Assembly: GCA_023052935.1 (NCBI GenBank)
Contig: CM041292.1
Span: 101,720,426 to 101,784,425 of the forward strand
Origin: Piezodorus guildinii
Taxonomy: Eukaryota; Arthropoda; Insecta; Hemiptera; Pentatomidae
Direction of reading: 5' to 3'
Length of the DNA stretch: 64,000 bases
The notes below the pieces were generated by a model that did no database searches, was not told the DNA's origin, and was given only the letters and a program-made list of their open reading frames with translations. The position numbers and the translations under genes are program-made. Below are positions 34,196-45,204 of the stretch, one piece after another; position 1 is the stretch's first letter; every line of letters starts with the position of its first letter.

Positions 34196-34859
34196 GTGAC
34201 CCCATGTAATTCCTTTTTTTGGAGTTCTTAGTGTCAGCAACTTCATTGACCCTTTTGTATTTAATTAAATACAGCTAATCGTGCTTATATACATATATTT
34301 TTTTAAATAATCTTTTCTTTTCCCACCTATCTGTAGTATCTCACAATATAACTAAAATAACATAAATTGATGCTTAATATTACTAAACTACTAGTCCCAT
34401 AGTAGAAATAACCGAATTATCACAGAAAACCGAACTTTCAAGCTTTGCTATACACCTCTCACTCCATTCCTGATCATGTGAACCACAATAGAGACCGCCG
34501 TCTATCCGACACCGGGGAACAGGATAGACGATACGTCCCTCCTACATCCTCCAGACAATGGCCCATCTAAGGAGATGATGACGTGTCAACTAATCCTTAT
34601 GAAGATCCACAATCCGCTGTCTACTAGTACAATTAATCTGTCACTGCAGCCTTAAAGGACAGGAAAGAAAAAATACAATTACCATTTTGCAAATAAACGT
34701 GTTTATTAACAGTAGATTAGTTAATTAAAATGTTTTTATTTCCTTTATAACATTTATTCATATATTTTCCAAAAACGCTCCTCCGCAAGTTTTGTGTAAA
34801 TTCGAAATTCAGAACTAAATGGTTATAGTAGCTCTTAGATTTTAGTTTCTTATCTGAAG
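34196..34859. other. Intergenic DNA
   Basis: A less AT-rich piece at about 34440-34650 lies directly upstream of the decayed LINE and may be its unrecognisable 5' part. Nothing else was identified. Confidence 0.45.
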
Positions 34860-36035
34860 CTATAGTAGGGTGAAACATATACTTAAACAGCACCCCTCCC
34901 TTCGCCTTGATTCGGTACTACGTCACACCAAGGGAAACAAGTCACCGGGACAAAACGAAATACAGTGTGTACTGTTAGAGATGCTGTTTAATGAAAATCA
35001 CGGAGCACTACGGACCGATCAGCATTCTTTCGCACATGAGAAAGATATTTGAGAGGCTGGTCCATCAAATAGTGAAACACTGGAGAAGGGAGAACATTAT
35101 CCCACCATAGAAGACAGGCTTCCAACAAGGGGTCACCACTGAACATCATCTGGCGAAACTGCAGGCCCACACCATACAGTTGATGCACAAAAAAGAAGCT
35201 ACGACGTCCATATCACTGTACTGCATAATGGCCTCTGACTGTGTGTCACACTCCCTCTGACTCCGCCGTTTGAAAGACTTCATATTCCGGCCGCCCTGTC
35301 CGGATGATTATTATGTATTACTGATGATACTAGGCGATCTTTTGTCGTGGGTTTTGGCGGGAGCCTCTATACGGCAGCACCTGCGGATTACCTCAAGGGT
35401 ATGTGCTAGGACCTATACAACTGTCGTTTACATTTGTGGTCTTAGTGGAGTAACGAGAGGAAATAATATGGGGATGAAATCGGAATTATGCCTCCAGCAT
35501 CGCCGCTAGCAGGGTCTTAATCCTGGCACAGAAACTGAACTCCTACAAGCTGCAGAGTAGAAGTGCTTGTGACACACAGTCAATAGTCTCGGTGAAATTC
35601 AGAAAAATTAGCGCCGTAGCTTCATTCTTGTGCAGCCTTACGGGCCTGCACCTTTCCATATGTTGTCAAAGGCGCATCTATACTGAACTCTTGTCTTCTC
35701 ATGTGTAATGATATTCTCCTTCCAGAAGTTTTTCAACAGATGTTAGTAAACCAGTGTTTCAAAGACCTTGCTCGTGTCAGAGGCAACACACTTAGTAATA
35801 CCACAATACACGAGGTTCTCCAACTACTTCCAATACCTGAGATTATCGGCAGATGACACATCAAGTTCAAGTTCTGTGCCAACGCACTCTTCAGGGACAT
35901 AATTCTATCATCCATTCCTGGGGGTTAGCTAGCAAGAAACTATCAGCTTAGTAGATGGATCGCCAAGGAGGAGTCTGGACTCGGCAGTCTCAGCCTACCA
36001 CCACGAAGCCTGAAGAATTGTCCCTTGGAGGGAAA
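34860..36035 (+). pseudogene. Decayed LINE reverse transcriptase region
   Basis: Plus-strand fragments in several frames follow the order of a LINE reverse transcriptase: NKSPGQNEI (equivalent to KAPGxDxI), ISILSHMRKIFERLVHQ, TGFQQGVTTEHHLAKLQ and ASDCVSHSL (AFDxVxHxxL with the catalytic Asp region altered). Further down come NSYKLQSRS and a tail ending CQRTLQGHNSIIHSW. Stops and indels are frequent. The tail block RNTLSNTTIHEVLQLLPIPE resembles that of the fragment at 57030-57440, so both probably come from one family. The clade is uncertain, Jockey-like or CR1-like. Confidence 0.65.
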
Positions 36036-36978
36036 TGTGTTTAAAAAAATCATTTACAACATATAAATAATAGTCTTGGATAATAATAGCAGTAAATAAC
36101 TTTAAAAGTTTAGCATTCAAAGCGATTGCATCAAATTTAATTACATTTCAATTGATTCCGCAAATCACGTCTAGCAATTTCGGGTCACTAATCAGGGAAG
36201 GAAAAACTGCTTGTATAAAAAGTTTACCACAATGTATTACATAAAAACCATTAAAAATTTCAAAATATGAATAAAACTTTAGTAGAAATTAGCATAACAA
36301 AAAAGCATGTCTTTGTTTTCCATAAGCTAAAATTGAAAATCAGGAAAAAAAATTGTCGATTCATATTTAAAAGACAACAGATGATAATAAAAAGCTATAG
36401 TGATTATATGGTTAGGGTAAGTTTTATCATAGGTTTAACGTAATACATGTTTTTTAAACTTATATACATTATGTAGTATACGAGTATAATAAACCAATTA
36501 TAATTAATAAACCAATCTCATAATTGAAATTTTAATTACTAAGAGAACATTAGAATTATATTCATAATTACAAATCATAGAACATTTATTGCAAATCGCT
36601 ATTGAGATTATGTAGTATTTTAACTTATATTTATTAACATGCAGTTATAAAACTATGTAACGGAAATCACTTTAGTGAATTTCAAATTACTTTCTAAACG
36701 CAAAGTTTATTCTTGTGAGCCGCTAATGGAAGTTGGATTGGATTTATGTGGACACAAGTATGTTGTTGGAATCGAATCCCAAAAGAAATTTCAATTACTA
36801 TTTCATACCCAAATCAAATATTTACTTGAGACCGAAAACAGCAACAGTAAATAACGACAAACGTTTTCCAGTTTTCAAATTATTTGATTGCTATTAATAA
36901 TGCGCTATTATGGACATAAGCTGTTCAGGCCATATGTTATGGCCCGATAAGGTTTCTTATGATTGTTTAATCTCTCTC
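36036..36978. other. AT-rich intergenic DNA
   Basis: No gene or repeat was recognised. Confidence 0.55.
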
Positions 36979-36980
36979 TC

Positions 36981-37012
<32 letters not shown>

Positions 37013-37038
37013 ATATTTATAATTATATATATATATAC
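36979..37038. repeat. Microsatellite (CA)n and (TA)n
   Basis: CT and TA units lead into a pure CA run at 36986-37011, followed by a short TA run at 37025-37037. Confidence 0.93.
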
Positions 37039-37049
37039 AGTATTAATCC

Positions 37050-37480
37050 ACTTTTCCCAAGGTTATCGCATCACGCGTGAACAGCTTAACCGAATTTTTA
37101 AGCTTAATTCTTTAGCTTATTCGTTGTTTGTTGTGTTCAGTCAGGTGAAGGTTCTTATGAAACAGAAAAGTGAGTTTGGTTGTTAGTTTTTATTTTGTCT
37201 CGGTAATATTTTTTTCTTGATGATCGCATGCTTGGCCGATATTTCGGTAATTCTTTTTTTGTTGTGTTAATAAAACTCAGAAGGATCTTATGAAAAAAAA
37301 AAAGAGAGAAAAGTTACTTTGGTAGTTAGTTTATTTTTTTTCTAAGGTAATAATAGTTTCTTCTCTCTCTCTTCTCTCTCATATATATATATATATAGAA
37401 ATGAATCTTTATTTCCATTGGTGATCGCATCACCACAAATAAATGGCTTGACTGAATTCGCTAAACATAGATAAGACAGA
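37050..37480 (+). repeat. Decayed tandem repeat, period about 165-190 bp
   Basis: Three units can be aligned. They begin near 37051, 37216 and 37410 with a GATCGCAT- or TATCGCAT-containing block. The first two share TTGTTGTGTT, a GAAGG(T/A)TCTTATGAAA block, then TTGG(T)(T/A)GTTAGTTT and GGTAATA. A short TA microsatellite separates the second and third. Confidence 0.55.
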
Positions 37481-38154
37481 TTTCTTATCGTCTGTCGGGT
37501 TAGCTAGTTGAATATAAAAATCACGATAATTTTTGTAATTACCCTTATCTTTATAGTATATTTGTTTTAAAGCATAGTTATTTTAAATATAGTTAACAGT
37601 TTTCGCCACGAATGTGAAAACAAATAGAAGAGAATCGTAAATCAGTTGTTTTATTATTGAAATCTGTTTAGGTATTTAATTAGGTTAATTTTGTCTCTTT
37701 CTTAAACCTTTTTTTATGTCTCATCAGGTTAATTTTGTTTCTTATGTTGTCTATATGTATTTTTACTTTAATAAATGTATTGTGATCCATTGCTAACTTT
37801 CATTATTTTGTTTTTTAAATCTATACAGCCCACTAATTTACTTCAATCGAACCTCCCTGATTTGAGATATCACTTGGAACTACTAATCTTCCAATCATCA
37901 ACTCAGCGTAAACATAAGCTATATCACCTATCAGAGACAAGCTTATAATTCGGTTTAGAGGTGTTATATTGCATAGAACCATTTATTTTCTTAAAACATA
38001 AATTAACAGTTTTTATTTCATCATATTCCGTTGTAAATATTAATACTATCAGTAAACTATTAATAACTAATGTTACTATTAAGTTATTCATTTATGGGGA
38101 GGTATGAATTTAAAAATAACTATTAAGTTATTAATTAACAATAGTTATTTACAA
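37481..38154. other. AT-rich intergenic DNA
   Basis: Nothing was recognised. Confidence 0.55.
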
Positions 38155-38310
38155 TTTTGTAAATACCCAGTAAATACTCCTTTCTGTCCGGTTCGAATAG
38201 ATACTGGAATTCCCTCCCATCAAACATCCGTCGTGCTCCCTCCCTCTCCACATTCAAATACCTTCTATTATCCCAAAACAACGCTGCCTGGCAATTTAAT
38301 ATTTTTCAGT
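38155..38310 (+). mobile_element. LINE C-terminal fragment
   Basis: A frame reads NTSFLSGSNRYWNSLPSNIR, then APSLSTFKYLLLSQNNAAWQ. The WNSLP..IR.APSL..FK signature is the C-terminal end of many LINE-encoded reverse transcriptases. Only the last 45-50 codons remain, and the C-rich composition contrasts with the flanks. Confidence 0.65.
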
Positions 38311-40419
38311 AAAATTGTATTCAATATATTTTTTTTCACAATTATTTATTTATGATTTTTCAACTTTCTTATTTAGAAAACTTCTTTTGGTTCAATCGTT
38401 ACAGTATTTAAAAAAATAATAATTATATAGTCATTAGAAGAATTTGTTTCCATTTATTTTTAATTTTGTTCAAAACATTTATTTTCTGAGGATTTTTTTT
38501 TTTTATTTTAGTTATTTCATTTTTTTTATTTTATGTATATATTTAGCCAAAATTGTAAATATTAGTTAATTATGTTTATTTTGTCTGTTGGCCAGACATG
38601 TTGTATATTATAAGCTGTTCAAATCTGTTATTCTTAAGGTACCTAGTCTAAAAATTAAAATTATTTTCTATTCTATCCTATACCCATATCTAAGGGTCAG
38701 ATTGACTCTTACGATCTCCATCATAATTAGATCATACTCTTAAATCCTTAAGAGACTATTATTGAATAAATAAGTTCTAGTTTTTAACTTATTTAAATAT
38801 ACTGGTAATGTTCGCTAGACCAACATATTATAAATAAAGGTATGTTTCGAAGGGTATTTTTATTTTGTGAATTGATTAAAAAGTAATCTTTCCTAAAGAA
38901 ACCATATAATTGATGATGTTTAAGTCGAATTAATTATTCCTGATTCAAAAGTAAGAAAGTACTTAGATTGCGATAGGTGATATCCCATATAATATAATTT
39001 CCAATAATTTGTAATCTAAAGATTCTTATTCCCGTTCATTGCATCTGAGTTTTGTAGTACTTCGTAATCGGCAATAAAAACTATTTTTCTTCTTTCTGTG
39101 AGTGGGCTCACCAGATTTTTGATTCATTGATTAATCCTCAGTGAAGGCTGGGGCTTCCTATACATTGTTGCCAGCTTTGTGGCCAACCTGTTGGGGAAAG
39201 AGTCTGAAATAAAGGGTTTGTACAAAATTTTGGGCTGTCGATGAATTTAAGATCAAAGACATACCTACGAAGAAGACATATTTTCCTGCCGCCTCATCCC
39301 TCTCTTAAAATGTACCATGTACAGTAGAAGAGATAGTCAACAAACCAACAGATTGGAGAATTTTAACCCAAACTACAAGGGGCTTTGAAATAAAAAAACT
39401 ATTTTTCTATGTATTTATATTTTGTTTGATAAATTTGAGGATTAGAAAAAAAAATTAGTTATTTAGACTGAAAACCTAGAGTGGATATTGAAAGAACAGT
39501 TTTGAAGATTAATTTGTGATAAACCAAATTTTCTCTTGAATTGTTCCCGACTAAAACCTAAATGACGTCAGTTTTTGTCTACTGACATTAAGCAAAACAT
39601 TTTAAAGTTTATGTACATTTATTCAATCCTTGTATCTCTACCTCATCGACTCGATTTTCTAAGGGTTCATTTTAAATTTACCGTACTCACGTATCTATGT
39701 ATAAAACGTCTTTCTTTCTTTTTTCCTTTTCATGAACTAGTCGCGCTGTCATGATTCTAAAAGTTTCTACAATTTTTACTTTAGGCACAAGTAGTCAGGT
39801 AACGTGAGCAACCATCTCAGAGTACATTCAGGACTGAAAATATAAATGAATATTTATACAATTGAGGTTTGATGTTATTTACTAACGGGAGAGGAGTGGG
39901 GGAGGCATTAGAGTAGGATTAATTAAGAGAAATACCCCGGTCGATTTAAAATTTTCAAGGCGGCATTGTTACAAGGGTTTTCTTCTTAGATTGTGCTCTT
40001 AAACCAAATGAGTTGATGGTTTGATACTACTTAAATTTCTATACGTTTGCAATATCATATTGTAGTTGTTACCAGTTCACAATGTTTTTAATGTTATTTA
40101 AATTTAAGGATATAGTATTTGTATTTGATAATGATTGATTCACTCATATTTTCGAATCTGGGTTGTCTCGGAAAGTACATGTTTTATGTTCCTGAGTCCA
40201 AATACTAATTACGTGTGTGTAGAAGTTAGTAAAAAACATAAAAGTCGTACGAAATGAATTTTTTTTGTTTTGTTATTTATTAAATGGAATTAAGGTATGC
40301 AAGATTACAACAAGTAATTAGATGGAAATTATAAAGGCATTTCTAAACAACATGTAGAGAAGCTCACCAATGGAATGCACTCTAAAAATGTTTCAATAAA
40401 TAGAAGGTCTCGGCTATTC
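38311..40419. other. AT-rich intergenic DNA with pieces of repeat R
   Basis: Blocks at 39275-39400 (CCCTCTCTTAAAATGTACC; CAGTAGAAGAGAT) and 40135-40265 (CCTGAGTCCAAATA; GTCGTACGAAAT) match repeat family R. The rest is featureless. Confidence 0.5.
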
Positions 40420-40925
40420 CTTTTATAAATACTGGAGGATTTCAGTAATGGAAGAGGATAAAATGATTGAAACTAGAGGTTATATGGGTTGGAATGGAGT
40501 TGCCATGAAAAGGATGGTATCTAGATCGGCCAAATCAGCAAAACTACGGAACATTTAGGTCTTTATGGATTAGTGTATTCGTGATAAAGTAACTGAGCAT
40601 GAGGATTTACGAAGGATTTTGTGATTGTAGGGATTGATAAGGGAGAATTCGATGGTTAGTAGAGCCCCAAAGCCTCTAATCCGTAAGCATATCGGCCCTT
40701 ATTGATATCAAGTAGATGAGTTTTTGTAGTTAAGTGGAAGATTACAACGTTGTCTAGTAAAAGTGGTTGATATGTAGTCGAAAACGTCGAGCATGGTTTT
40801 GTCGTTTCAGTCTTGGATGAGGGTTTCCAAGTGTAGAGCATTTGGTACAGTATGCAGTCTAGATATCTGAGATTCTTGTTCAAGACAGAGGGTATTAAGA
40901 GGAGCAAATGCAGTCCTTAGAATTA
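40420..40925 (-). pseudogene. Decayed Jockey ORF2 C-terminus (minus strand)
   Basis: On the minus strand, in shifting frames, the order of Jockey copy C can be followed: LDCILYQMLYTWKPSSK (copy C LGLLLDKRLTWNPHTRLK), TTYQPLLLDNVVIFHL, THLLDINKGRYAYGLEALGL (copy C LKPMWTYGLELWGTA), then TPFQPI and LVSIILSSSITEIL near the end. It is old, with several stops. Confidence 0.6.
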
Positions 40926-41169
40926 AAAATTTTTCACGGGACAAGAGGCAGATTATTTAACAAAAAATAACGCCTAATCAGATTTGAATTTAACTCTGCT
41001 TATGGCGTAGAATAGAACGCCAAGGAAGATGAGATGAGCGTGTGCAAATTATCAGCTAAACGTCCTCTGTGATTGTGAAAGTCGCAGAATGGACAAGAGA
41101 ATGGAAAATCAGTAATTCGCCGTAAGGATGCCAAAGCTCGACAACTGTTTCAACCCAATATTGTATGAT
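40926..41169. other. Intergenic DNA
   Basis: Nothing was recognised. Confidence 0.5.
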
Positions 41170-41280
41170 TTTATTTGTTTTATAATTATAATAATTATAA
41201 TTATAATAATAATAATTATTATAATTATATAATTATATAATAATTATAATTATAATAATAATTATAATTATAATAGTTTG
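41170..41280. repeat. AT-only simple repeat (TTATAA/AATAAT)
   Basis: About 110 bp consist almost only of A and T in imperfect TAATTATAA-type units, partly palindromic. Confidence 0.9.
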
Positions 41281-42281
41281 GTTTGTTATTTTAAATAATG
41301 AACCTTTGTAATAGATCAAAAAAAATAATGAAAAAAATTCCTCCTTCAAAATTTGATTGCTTAGGTTTCAAGATGCGTAGAATCCGAATAGCGAATAAAA
41401 AAAAATCCGTTTGTCCTCCGTCCGCCGTACACCATCCGCGGCAATTCTCCAAAACTACAGGACCAATTATTTTGAAATTAGCTACAAAATTCTGGTTCAA
41501 AATCCGATGATCTCAACAACAAAATCCTAGAAGTTAATATTAACTTGTTATGTTTTGAATGGCGGCCGATTAAAAGTGATTTAATTCAATAACTCAGTTA
41601 TTTTTGAAGATAGAGACTGAATGTGATAAAAAAAAAAAAAAAAAAGTTTAAAACCGTTGATCTATATATTAAAGTCACAAACTATAGATGTAATTACACC
41701 AAAACTCGGTCATGGAAGGTAGAGAAAAGTCAAAGAGATTTTTGAGATCAAGACACCACAAAGAAGAAATTAAAAAAAAAAAAAAATTGTACAATACATG
41801 GTCAAGCCACAGCTTATAAGAAACGTGATTCTCTGATAACTCGGTTATTATTCATTAAAGGAAAAAAATGTTAGGTACCTATTCTGGAATCAGGATATTT
41901 TATCTGAATTAGTGTAATGAAAATCAAAAGAAAAGATAAAAAATAGTGACGAACTCTAGTATATATTTTTATTAGCGTATTTTTGATAATGAAACTTTGT
42001 TATCGCCCAAACAAATAAAAATAAAATAACCTCCCCCTCCCCTCAAAATTTGAGGTCTTACGTTTCAAGATAATTAGAACCCGAATAATGAATCCGTTTT
42101 TCCTAATTAATAAATGAACATCAAAATTTCTTATCCTTAGTGCTACATTATAGAAAATAATATAGGAAAATATATTTCCTAGAAAATTATAACAAAATCA
42201 TTGAAATTGGTTCAGAAGTAGCAGAGATATACCGTTTTGAATTTAGTAGTGGTGACATCCATAATTGCCTTTTAGCAGCTA
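41281..42281 (+). repeat. Diverged tandem-like repeats of unknown class
   Basis: Two stretches (about 41335-41420 and 42030-42110) share CAAAATTTGA, a TTTCAAGAT block, GAACCCGAATA or GAATCCGAATA, and a TCCGTTTxTCCT block. Open frames on both strands at 41291-41510 are therefore repeat sequence, not genes. Confidence 0.45.
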
Positions 42282-42510
42282 CAGTGAGTGTCAGAAGTAT
42301 TCGAATTCACTACCATTCCATAATTTACTTGCTTTTAACGTATTTTTTTGTGTTTTTAAGGAGCTGTTAACCACTTTATAATGTTAGAAGTTAGGCATAC
42401 GAAAGATAAAACCAAAAATTACGACAATAATCATTTTGTTTTTAACGTTTTGAACGTTCATTTAAGAAACAAATAAAACTAGTGTACGTTAATGGTGTCA
42501 AAAGTATTCG
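42282..42510 (+). repeat. Left terminal inverted repeat of the Tc1-like element
   Basis: The outer repeat at 42288-42303 and inner repeat at 42495-42510 differ mainly at one position (GTGTCAGAAG versus GTGTCAAAAG). Confidence 0.78.
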
Positions 42511-42544
42511 GGATTATGTGGTTTCCTAATTATATTAATGCATT

Positions 42545-43262
42545 AATCATAAATAAACATTCAATTGGTAAAACTTTTTGTATAATCATACATTTTAGCC
42601 TACTAGGAATTGATCTTACTAATAAATTGATTTTTTGCTGTGAAATATTATCCCACTCAAGCACTTATTGTTTCTTTAGGCCATTTTCATTTTTATTATA
42701 GTATTACCTGATTTTCTTTTTTAGTAGGACCCACAAATAGTTAATTAAGTTTGGAAGTAATAATGAAAGAGGGATTTCAAAAACTTGTTGAAACTTCTGC
42801 AGCAACTTCATCTGAATAGATAACGTATATATGTCCGAAGTCCTGATTGCGCGTATGCTAAAAATTGAATTTATTCGTCATTTTTCTTCTATTTTTAATT
42901 ATGGCTTTTCATACTTAAAAAATACACCAAACTATCAATGATTGTGATGATGGGAGTCATTTATAAACACTCTTATTCATCAAATTTCTCTTTAAAAAAA
43001 TGTTACAAAAATTCGGCCTATTCTCTAATTGCCTTGCCTAATGAAAGACGTTTTTTGCACTTCTTGTAACATGTTTTACTTTTCGTCATATTTTTTTTGA
43101 ACCCGGCGAACAGTTGAAACTCTTATTGTGTATCCAGAACTTCTAAAAAATTCATAAACAAGCTAAGGTTTACTAATTTCAGTAATTGTTTTCGTATTTG
43201 ATAAATAATCAGTCTTTCATTTTTAACGTTAAATATTTTTGAACGCTCAATTTTTAGCTTTT
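42545..43262 (-). pseudogene. Tc1-like transposase remnant
   Basis: Read from 43262 leftwards, the DNA-binding region comes first (IFNVKNERLIIYQIRKQ; then GYTIRVSTVRRVQKKYDEK, a Tc1-type helix-turn-helix). After a decayed middle, the C-terminal region reads LLPNLINYLWVLLKK and VLEWDNISQQKINLLVRSIP with SRLKCMIIQK, matching the EW..IP...I..LV.SMP.R pattern of Tc1 enzymes. The catalytic DDE segment is not readable and about 300 bp are missing relative to a full gene. In a Tc1 transposon this enzyme cuts and pastes the element at TA sites. Confidence 0.75.
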
Positions 43263-43277
43263 ATGTTTTATTATTAT

Positions 43278-43289
43278 ATTATTTACACT
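43278..43289 (+). repeat. Target-site duplication of Jockey copy D, left
   Basis: ATTATTTACACT is repeated exactly at 44644-44655. Confidence 0.88.
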
Positions 43290-44643
43290 TCTTCTAAAAC
43301 GTATCCTACCCATATTAGAATCTCAAAATCTTCCTTCCAATCAGTTTGGATTCCGTCCTCAGCATTCCACAGTTCAACAGGGGCTCCGAGTTGTAGACCA
43401 TATTTCCTCAGCTCTTGAATGCAAAGAGTATTGTTCCGGTGCGTTTCTGGACATTGCGCAAGCTTTTGACCGGGTATGGCACACTGGATTACTCTTCAAG
43501 CTGAAAACCCATTTACCCCAGTCCCTATACCTCATTCTCCGATCCTATCTCTCGAACCGTTCCTTCCGAGTTCGCTGTGGTGAAGAATTTTCTAACCTTT
43601 ATCCCGTTGAGGCCGGTGTTCCTCAAGGCAGCGTCTTGGGACCCATCCTCTACATCCTTTACACTGCTGATATTCCTACACATCCTGATACCTTTCTGGC
43701 AACTTTTGCAGACGACACCGCCATCCTATCATCCAGTTCCAATCCTGAAACAGCATCCTTAAACCTTCAGAGACACCTTTTCCTTATCGAACACTGGTGT
43801 AATAACTGGCGTGTAAAGGTGAACGAAGCCAAATGTAAACACATAACCTTTACTCTTAGACGAAAATCCTGTCCGCCAGTTTATTTCAACTCATTACCGA
43901 TTCCTCTCTCAGATACAGTCCGGTATCTTGGCTTACTGTTAGACAAAAGATTGACTTGGAACCCACATACAAGACTTAAAAGACAAGAACTCAACCGACG
44001 ATTCGGACAGTTATACCGACTACTCAACAGAAAATCTGAACTTACAGTTGAAAACAAATTATTAATCTACAAGACAATACTGAAGCCCATCTGGACCTAC
44101 GGACTTGAACTGTGGGGGACAGCTAAACGTTCTAACATCAAACGCATTCAATCCTTTCAATCCAAAGTCCTCCGTACAATAGTAAATGCTCCTTATTATG
44201 TCTCCAATTATACCTTGCACCACGACCTTAATGTTCCATTTATTTCAGACCTAATTCCATCCAAATTTTCCAAATTCCACCAGAACCTCATTCATCATCC
44301 TAATCCTTTAGCTCAATCCCTATCCAGCTCCACTCATCCATACAACCCACCTAGAAGGTTGAAACGGCAGTGGCCCCGCGACCGTTTGTAATATATTGGA
44401 GTTCTAGCACTGGCTAGATTCTCCACTCAATGTGATGTATGTATGAGTGTGTGTATGTGTATATAGGTATAAGTGAATTATTGACTTTTGTATTGATTCA
44501 TTTTTTTGTGTATATATTTTATTGTAATTTTATGTTTTTGTAAATATTGTATGAATGTAGTATGTTTGATATCATTCAGCAATACTATTAATGTTCCAAA
44601 TTGGGACAGATTGTAAAATTTTCTCAATAAAAATTGTTATTAC
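43290..44643 (+). mobile_element. Jockey-type retrotransposon, copy D, 5'-truncated
   Basis: This 1.35 kb 3' end of the same Jockey family as copies A and C is bracketed by a 12-bp target duplication. It starts in the middle of the reverse transcriptase gene and ends after AATAAAAATTGTTA, with almost no poly(A). It lies inside the Tc1-like element. Confidence 0.92.
43291..44391 (+). CDS. Jockey copy D ORF2 C-terminal part, open but without start
   Basis: The frame is open from the insertion boundary to the stop at 44389-44391, about 366 codons. It begins LLKRILPILESQNLPSNQFG and includes FLDIAQAFDRVWH, GVPQGSVLGPILY, the reverse transcriptase active site FADDTA, YLGLLLDKRLTWNP and WTYGLELWGTA. 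It ends RLKRQWPRDRL. It is very similar to copy C with no stop or frameshift, so it is recent. The first in-frame ATG is at 43636, after the first catalytic Asp, so no functional enzyme is expected. Endonuclease and ORF1 are absent. Confidence 0.9.
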   Translation, partial: LLKRILPILESQNLPSNQFGFRPQHSTVQQGLRVVDHISSALECKEYCSGAFLDIAQAFDRVWHTGLLFKLKTHLPQSLYLILRSYLSNRSFRVRCGEEFSNLYPVEAGVPQGSVLGPILYILYTADIPTHPDTFLATFADDTAILSSSSNPETASLNLQRHLFLIEHWCNNWRVKVNEAKCKHITFTLRRKSCPPVYFNSLPIPLSDTVRYLGLLLDKRLTWNPHTRLKRQELNRRFGQLYRLLNRKSELTVENKLLIYKTILKPIWTYGLELWGTAKRSNIKRIQSFQSKVLRTIVNAPYYVSNYTLHHDLNVPFISDLIPSKFSKFHQNLIHHPNPLAQSLSSSTHPYNPPRRLKRQWPRDRL

Positions 44644-44655
44644 ATTATTTACACT
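44644..44655 (+). repeat. Target-site duplication of Jockey copy D, right
   Basis: ATTATTTACACT matches 43278-43289; with one mismatch the match extends seven bases further left. Confidence 0.88.
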
Positions 44656-44693
44656 ATACATAGCCATCCACATATACTCAATTTTTTTTTTAA

Positions 44694-44702
44694 CATTTCA
44701 AC
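44694..44702 (+). repeat. Target-site duplication of SINE-A copy 1, left
   Basis: CATTTCAAC is repeated at 45003-45011. Confidence 0.75.
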
Positions 44703-45002
44703 TTTTTTTTTTTTCTCTGGCGCGACAGGCCGTGTAGGCCCTTGGCCTCGTGGTATAATCTCCTGGGCGAATATACTCACGATTCACGATGTGATTTAAC
44801 AGGGTAGGTTCATCACTCCTTACGCCTATTTTTTTGTGAGTTGCCACCATTTGGCTGAAGGGTCTCACATACCCGGGGGAGAGGCTGTGAGTGAATCCCT
44901 ACTTATTTATATCCTTATAAAAGCCCGGCCGGGACTGGGAATTCGAACTCGGAACCTCTAGCATGAGAGACTAGCGCGCTAGCCACTCAGCCACGGGCTC
45001 CC
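44703..45002 (-). repeat. tRNA-derived SINE-A, copy 1
   Basis: On the minus strand it begins GGGGAGCCCGTGGCTGAGTG with an A-box (TGGCTGAGTGG). A B-box (GAGTTCGAATTCC) follows about 50 nt later, the normal tRNA spacing. The body has CCGGCCGGGC, CACTCACAGCCTCTCCC, ATGTGAGACCC, GGCCTACACGGCCTGTCGCG and an A-rich tail. Flanking 9-bp duplications mark it as a retroposed copy. It is not a functional tRNA gene: the sequence runs on for 200 bp after the tRNA-like part. Confidence 0.85.
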
Positions 45003-45011
45003 CATTTCAAC
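45003..45011 (+). repeat. Target-site duplication of SINE-A copy 1, right
   Basis: CATTTCAAC matches 44694-44702. Confidence 0.75.
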
Positions 45012-45189
45012 AATTACTCTTTTAAAAATTATTCGAAGCCGTTTTTTAATCGTTACGTTTTTATTTGAGGGCTTTATTTAAAAAAAAAAATCTTTCCTAG
45101 GTTGGATATATGTTACATGAGGAAGAAGAATTGTTTAGAATATAAAATTATGTCGAAGATTAGTGAGAATATGATCATTTGAAACCATT

Positions 45190-45204
45190 AAACAACAGGA
45201 TATT
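45190..45204 (+). repeat. Target-site duplication of the truncated LINE, left
   Basis: AAACAACAGGATATT is repeated exactly at 46037-46051. Confidence 0.92.

Noticed and set aside
41291..41510. Overlapping open frames of about 70 codons on both strands
   Set aside because: They lie in a repeated, AT-rich segment and mirror each other; no motif.
44920..45002. tRNA gene call on the minus strand
   Set aside because: It has A and B boxes, but it continues into a repeated 200-bp body with an A-rich tail and target duplications, so it is a SINE.
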